64,000 bases of DNA, taken from the NCBI RefSeq assembly GCF_040253585.1, contig NZ_JBELAU010000004.1, positions 310,001 through 374,000 on the forward strand, in the 5' to 3' direction. Source of the DNA: Emticicia sp040253585. Its GTDB lineage: Bacteria > Bacteroidota > Bacteroidia > Cytophagales > Spirosomataceae. How positions within the stretch are numbered: the first letter of the stretch is position 1; each line of letters starts with the position of its first letter. Position numbers and translations under genes: made by a program. Of the stretch, positions 62,390 to 64,000 are shown piece after piece. Under the pieces are notes generated by a model that was given only the letters and a program-made list of their open reading frames with translations, searched no databases and had not been told where the DNA came from.

Positions 62390-62932
62390 ATGAGAAAAAT
62401 ATTGTTTTTAATGATGGTTCTTCCATTATCACTTTTTGCACAAGAAGATTCATTGAAACCAAAAGTAAAGAAAAACGAGATTATGGTGAATGCCTTTGAA
62501 CTTATTGTAGGAGGTATCATTCCAATTTCTTACGAACATTTCATTAATAATTATCAGTCAATTGTAGTAAAAACTTTTTTCCTTGATAAACCATACCACG
62601 AACTAAGGTCAGCAAGAAATAACCCCTTTAGTGTACAAATAGAATTTCTTTATTATACATCTGAAAAAAAGAGAAATGCAGGTTTTTTTGTGGCCCCATT
62701 TTTGAAGGTTACCGCTGGAAAATATTATGTAGGATATTTTAATCCGATTAGAAAATTTCGCCCTAAAATTGCATCTGCTGGTTTTGGTGTTGGTTATAAA
62801 TTTCTAATCAAAGAGAAATTTTTACTCAGTATTACCACTGATATTGGGCGTATTGCGAATGCCTATGCTTATAATTCATCTTACGGTTCAATTAGCCTAA
62901 GAGCTGGTATAAATATGGGTCTTCGATTTTAA
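62390..62932 (+). CDS. Small secreted beta-rich protein, tandem paralog 3
   Basis: A 180-aa paralog: signal peptide MRKILFLMMVLPLSLFAQ, NEIMVNAFELIVGGIIPISYEHF, SEKKRNAGFFVAPFLKVTAGKYY, GFGVGYKFLIKEK, TDIGRIANAYAY, ending LRAGINMGLRF. Closest to paralog 2 in its first 40 residues. A terminator at 62961 ends the set, so the three are probably one transcript. Confidence 0.72.
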   Translation: MRKILFLMMVLPLSLFAQEDSLKPKVKKNEIMVNAFELIVGGIIPISYEHFINNYQSIVVKTFFLDKPYHELRSARNNPFSVQIEFLYYTSEKKRNAGFFVAPFLKVTAGKYYVGYFNPIRKFRPKIASAGFGVGYKFLIKEKFLLSITTDIGRIANAYAYNSSYGSISLRAGINMGLRF

Positions 62933-62960
62933 GTATCAAGAATTGATTATTTGTTGAGAT

Positions 62961-62986
62961 AAGTCTGGTTTTGGCCAGACTTTTTT
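62961..62986 (+). terminator. Terminator of the three-paralog operon
   Basis: AAGTCTGG (62961-62968) pairs with CCAGACTT (62975-62982), followed by a T-run to 62986. Confidence 0.8.
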
Positions 62987-63132
62987 AGTTTTAGATAAAA
63001 ATAAGGCGATTTTGATGGTATTTTTTAATGAAAAATTTGTAATATTTTATAATATATCTAACTTGCAAGTACATACTATTCAATAATCAACAAATACTTT
63101 CATTATTCACCCAAAAACCTTTTATTTCTATC

Positions 63133-63315
63133 ATGGATAAGTACAAAGAATTAACTGACCTTGTGGCTTCTTTATCAGGAGATTTTGAAAAATTTTATGA
63201 CAAAGGAAACAATGCTGCTGGTACTCGTGTAAGAGCAGGAATGGCTACACTTGCTAAATGGGCTAAAGATACGAGAGCAGAGGTTCAGGCTAAGAAAAAT
63301 GCTGGGAAAGCTTGA
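63133..63315 (+). CDS. Histone H1-like (Hc1-like) DNA-binding protein
   Basis: A 60-aa basic protein: MDKYKELTDLVASLSGDFEKFYDKGNNAAGTRVRAGMATL and a Lys/Ala-rich end (EVQAKKNAGKA). The block FEKFYDKGNNAAGTRVR is the recognised N-terminal core of Bacteroidota H1-like proteins related to chlamydial Hc1. It is expected to bind and compact DNA without sequence specificity. Normal length for this small type. Confidence 0.88.
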   Translation: MDKYKELTDLVASLSGDFEKFYDKGNNAAGTRVRAGMATLAKWAKDTRAEVQAKKNAGKA

Positions 63316-63399
63316 TGATGTTAAAGAAATCGTAGATGAGTCAGTATTTCTTTCTTAGTTGTTTACTAAATGATTTTTGCAGATATACTACTCATAAAG

Positions 63400-63437
63400 C
63401 AAAAACGTCTCGAAGATTTCTTTGAGACGTTTTTGTT
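63400..63437. terminator. Bidirectional terminator between the H1-like gene and the oxidoreductase
   Basis: CAAAAACGTCTC (63400-63411) pairs perfectly with GAGACGTTTTTG (63424-63435), loop 12 nt, between convergent genes. Confidence 0.85.
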
Positions 63438-63453
63438 TTGGCACTTGAAAAAA

Positions 63454-64000
63454 TTATAGATAAACTACTTGCCCCGTCCGCACTGACTCATCACAAGCAA
63501 ATGCAATTTTTAAACTATTTACGGCATCTTGCACATGGTCGGTTAAATCAATATCTTCTTCGATTGCTTTCAAGAAATAGCGTTGTTCACGGTTACAAAG
63601 TTCTTGATGGTCAGGTTCATCGCTCAAATTAAACCATGTATCTTGCTTTACGAACTGATTATTTTCGTCAATATCGGCATGATGAAAACGTAATGACTCT
63701 GTTTTTGTATGAGCATCAACATTATCTGATTTTCCACTGCCACCCGCTTCTTTTGCTACAATCGAAACACAACCTTTTGGCCCAATTACATCTTTAATAA
63801 AAAAGGCTGTTTCGCTCATCATTGGCCCCCAACCTGCTTCGTACCAACCCACTGAGCCATCTTCAAAACGTATCTGTAATTGTCCGTAGTTATAATTGCT
63901 TTCGGCAATATCGTTGGTCAATCTTGCTCCGATGGCCGTTACTTGGAGCGGTTTCGAGCGAGTCATTTGACACATCACATCAATGTAATGCACGCCACAA
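63454..64000 (-). CDS. Gfo/Idh/MocA family oxidoreductase, C-terminal part (5' end outside window)
   Basis: The frame stays open to the window edge (C-G-V-H-Y-I-D-V-M precedes the first Met), so the N-terminal NAD-binding domain is missing; about 182 residues are visible. HYIDVMCQM matches the GCHxxD-type active-site strand of the family, here with the His and Asp preserved. The rest is the C-terminal beta-sheet domain (LQIRFEDGSVGWYEAGWGPMMSE, KGCVSIVAKEA) ending NSLKIAFACDESVRTGQVVYL, typical for the group. The substrate, probably a sugar or cyclitol derivative, is not determinable. Confidence 0.88.
   Translation of the reverse strand, partial: CGVHYIDVMCQMTRSKPLQVTAIGARLTNDIAESNYNYGQLQIRFEDGSVGWYEAGWGPMMSETAFFIKDVIGPKGCVSIVAKEAGGSGKSDNVDAHTKTESLRFHHADIDENNQFVKQDTWFNLSDEPDHQELCNREQRYFLKAIEEDIDLTDHVQDAVNSLKIAFACDESVRTGQVVYL

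Overview
The window looks like a chromosome segment of a Bacteroidota member, most probably order Cytophagales (Spirosomaceae or a close relative; genus not determined). The grounds are low GC, starts without Shine-Dalgarno sequences, several promoters of the Bacteroidota type (TTTG about 21 bp upstream of TAnnTTTG), Bacteroidota-type families (BlaI/M56 pair, FAS1, Uma2, small H1-like protein, redoxin with a CGHC site, tail-fibre-like surface protein) and an alpha-oxoamine synthase of the sphingolipid type. There are no tRNA or rRNA genes, CRISPR arrays, transposases or integrases.

Region 1 (1-41006) is the striking part: fourteen paralogous ABC-transporter permeases of about 790-820 aa, all on the plus strand and all intact except the first, which is cut by the window edge. 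Each has the duplicated MacB-periplasmic-core plus FtsX layout. No ABC ATPase or membrane-fusion protein lies in the window. The genes share near-identical 5' and 3' edges around divergent cores, and most are separated by 80-100 bp gaps holding an inverted repeat. A few other genes sit inside the array: an S41-protease-like lipoprotein, a 97-aa unknown, a secreted YHS protein, a BlaR1/BlaI-type sensor-repressor pair, a secreted alpha/beta hydrolase and a SAM methyltransferase fused into one transcription unit with two permeases. A 42-bp relic of a permease 3' end lies at 27066-27107. A strong terminator at 41039 closes the array.

The most informative regulatory finding is upstream of the permeases at 29181 and 33061. 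Each has a sigma-54-like -24/-12 element, preceded by two 16-bp sites (one perfect or near-perfect TGTCCG-N4-CGGACA palindrome and one degenerate copy) 21 bp apart centre to centre, at exactly the same distance from the -24 element. Each then has a tiny overlapping ORF (MKKLC) just before the permease start. This suggests control of at least part of the array by an NtrC-type activator acting with sigma-54; the activator gene is not in the window.

Region 2 (41291-49000) holds unrelated single genes: a patatin-like lipase, a FAS1 protein, a YiaK-type reductase, a secreted glutamine-amidotransferase-like protein, a renalase-like FAD oxidoreductase, a PAP2 phosphatase and an acyl-CoA thioesterase. 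Region 3 (49262-57734) carries a 1013-aa repetitive surface protein with its own sigma-54-like promoter, 6-phosphofructokinase with an unusual Asn in the ATP loop, a YdcF-type protein, a redoxin, a DUF1648 membrane protein and a Uma2 nuclease-fold protein. Region 4 (57896-64000) carries biotin carboxylase (accC) divergent from an alpha-oxoamine synthase (probable serine palmitoyltransferase), three tandem small secreted paralogs, an H1-like DNA-binding protein and the C-terminal part of a Gfo/Idh/MocA oxidoreductase cut by the window end.
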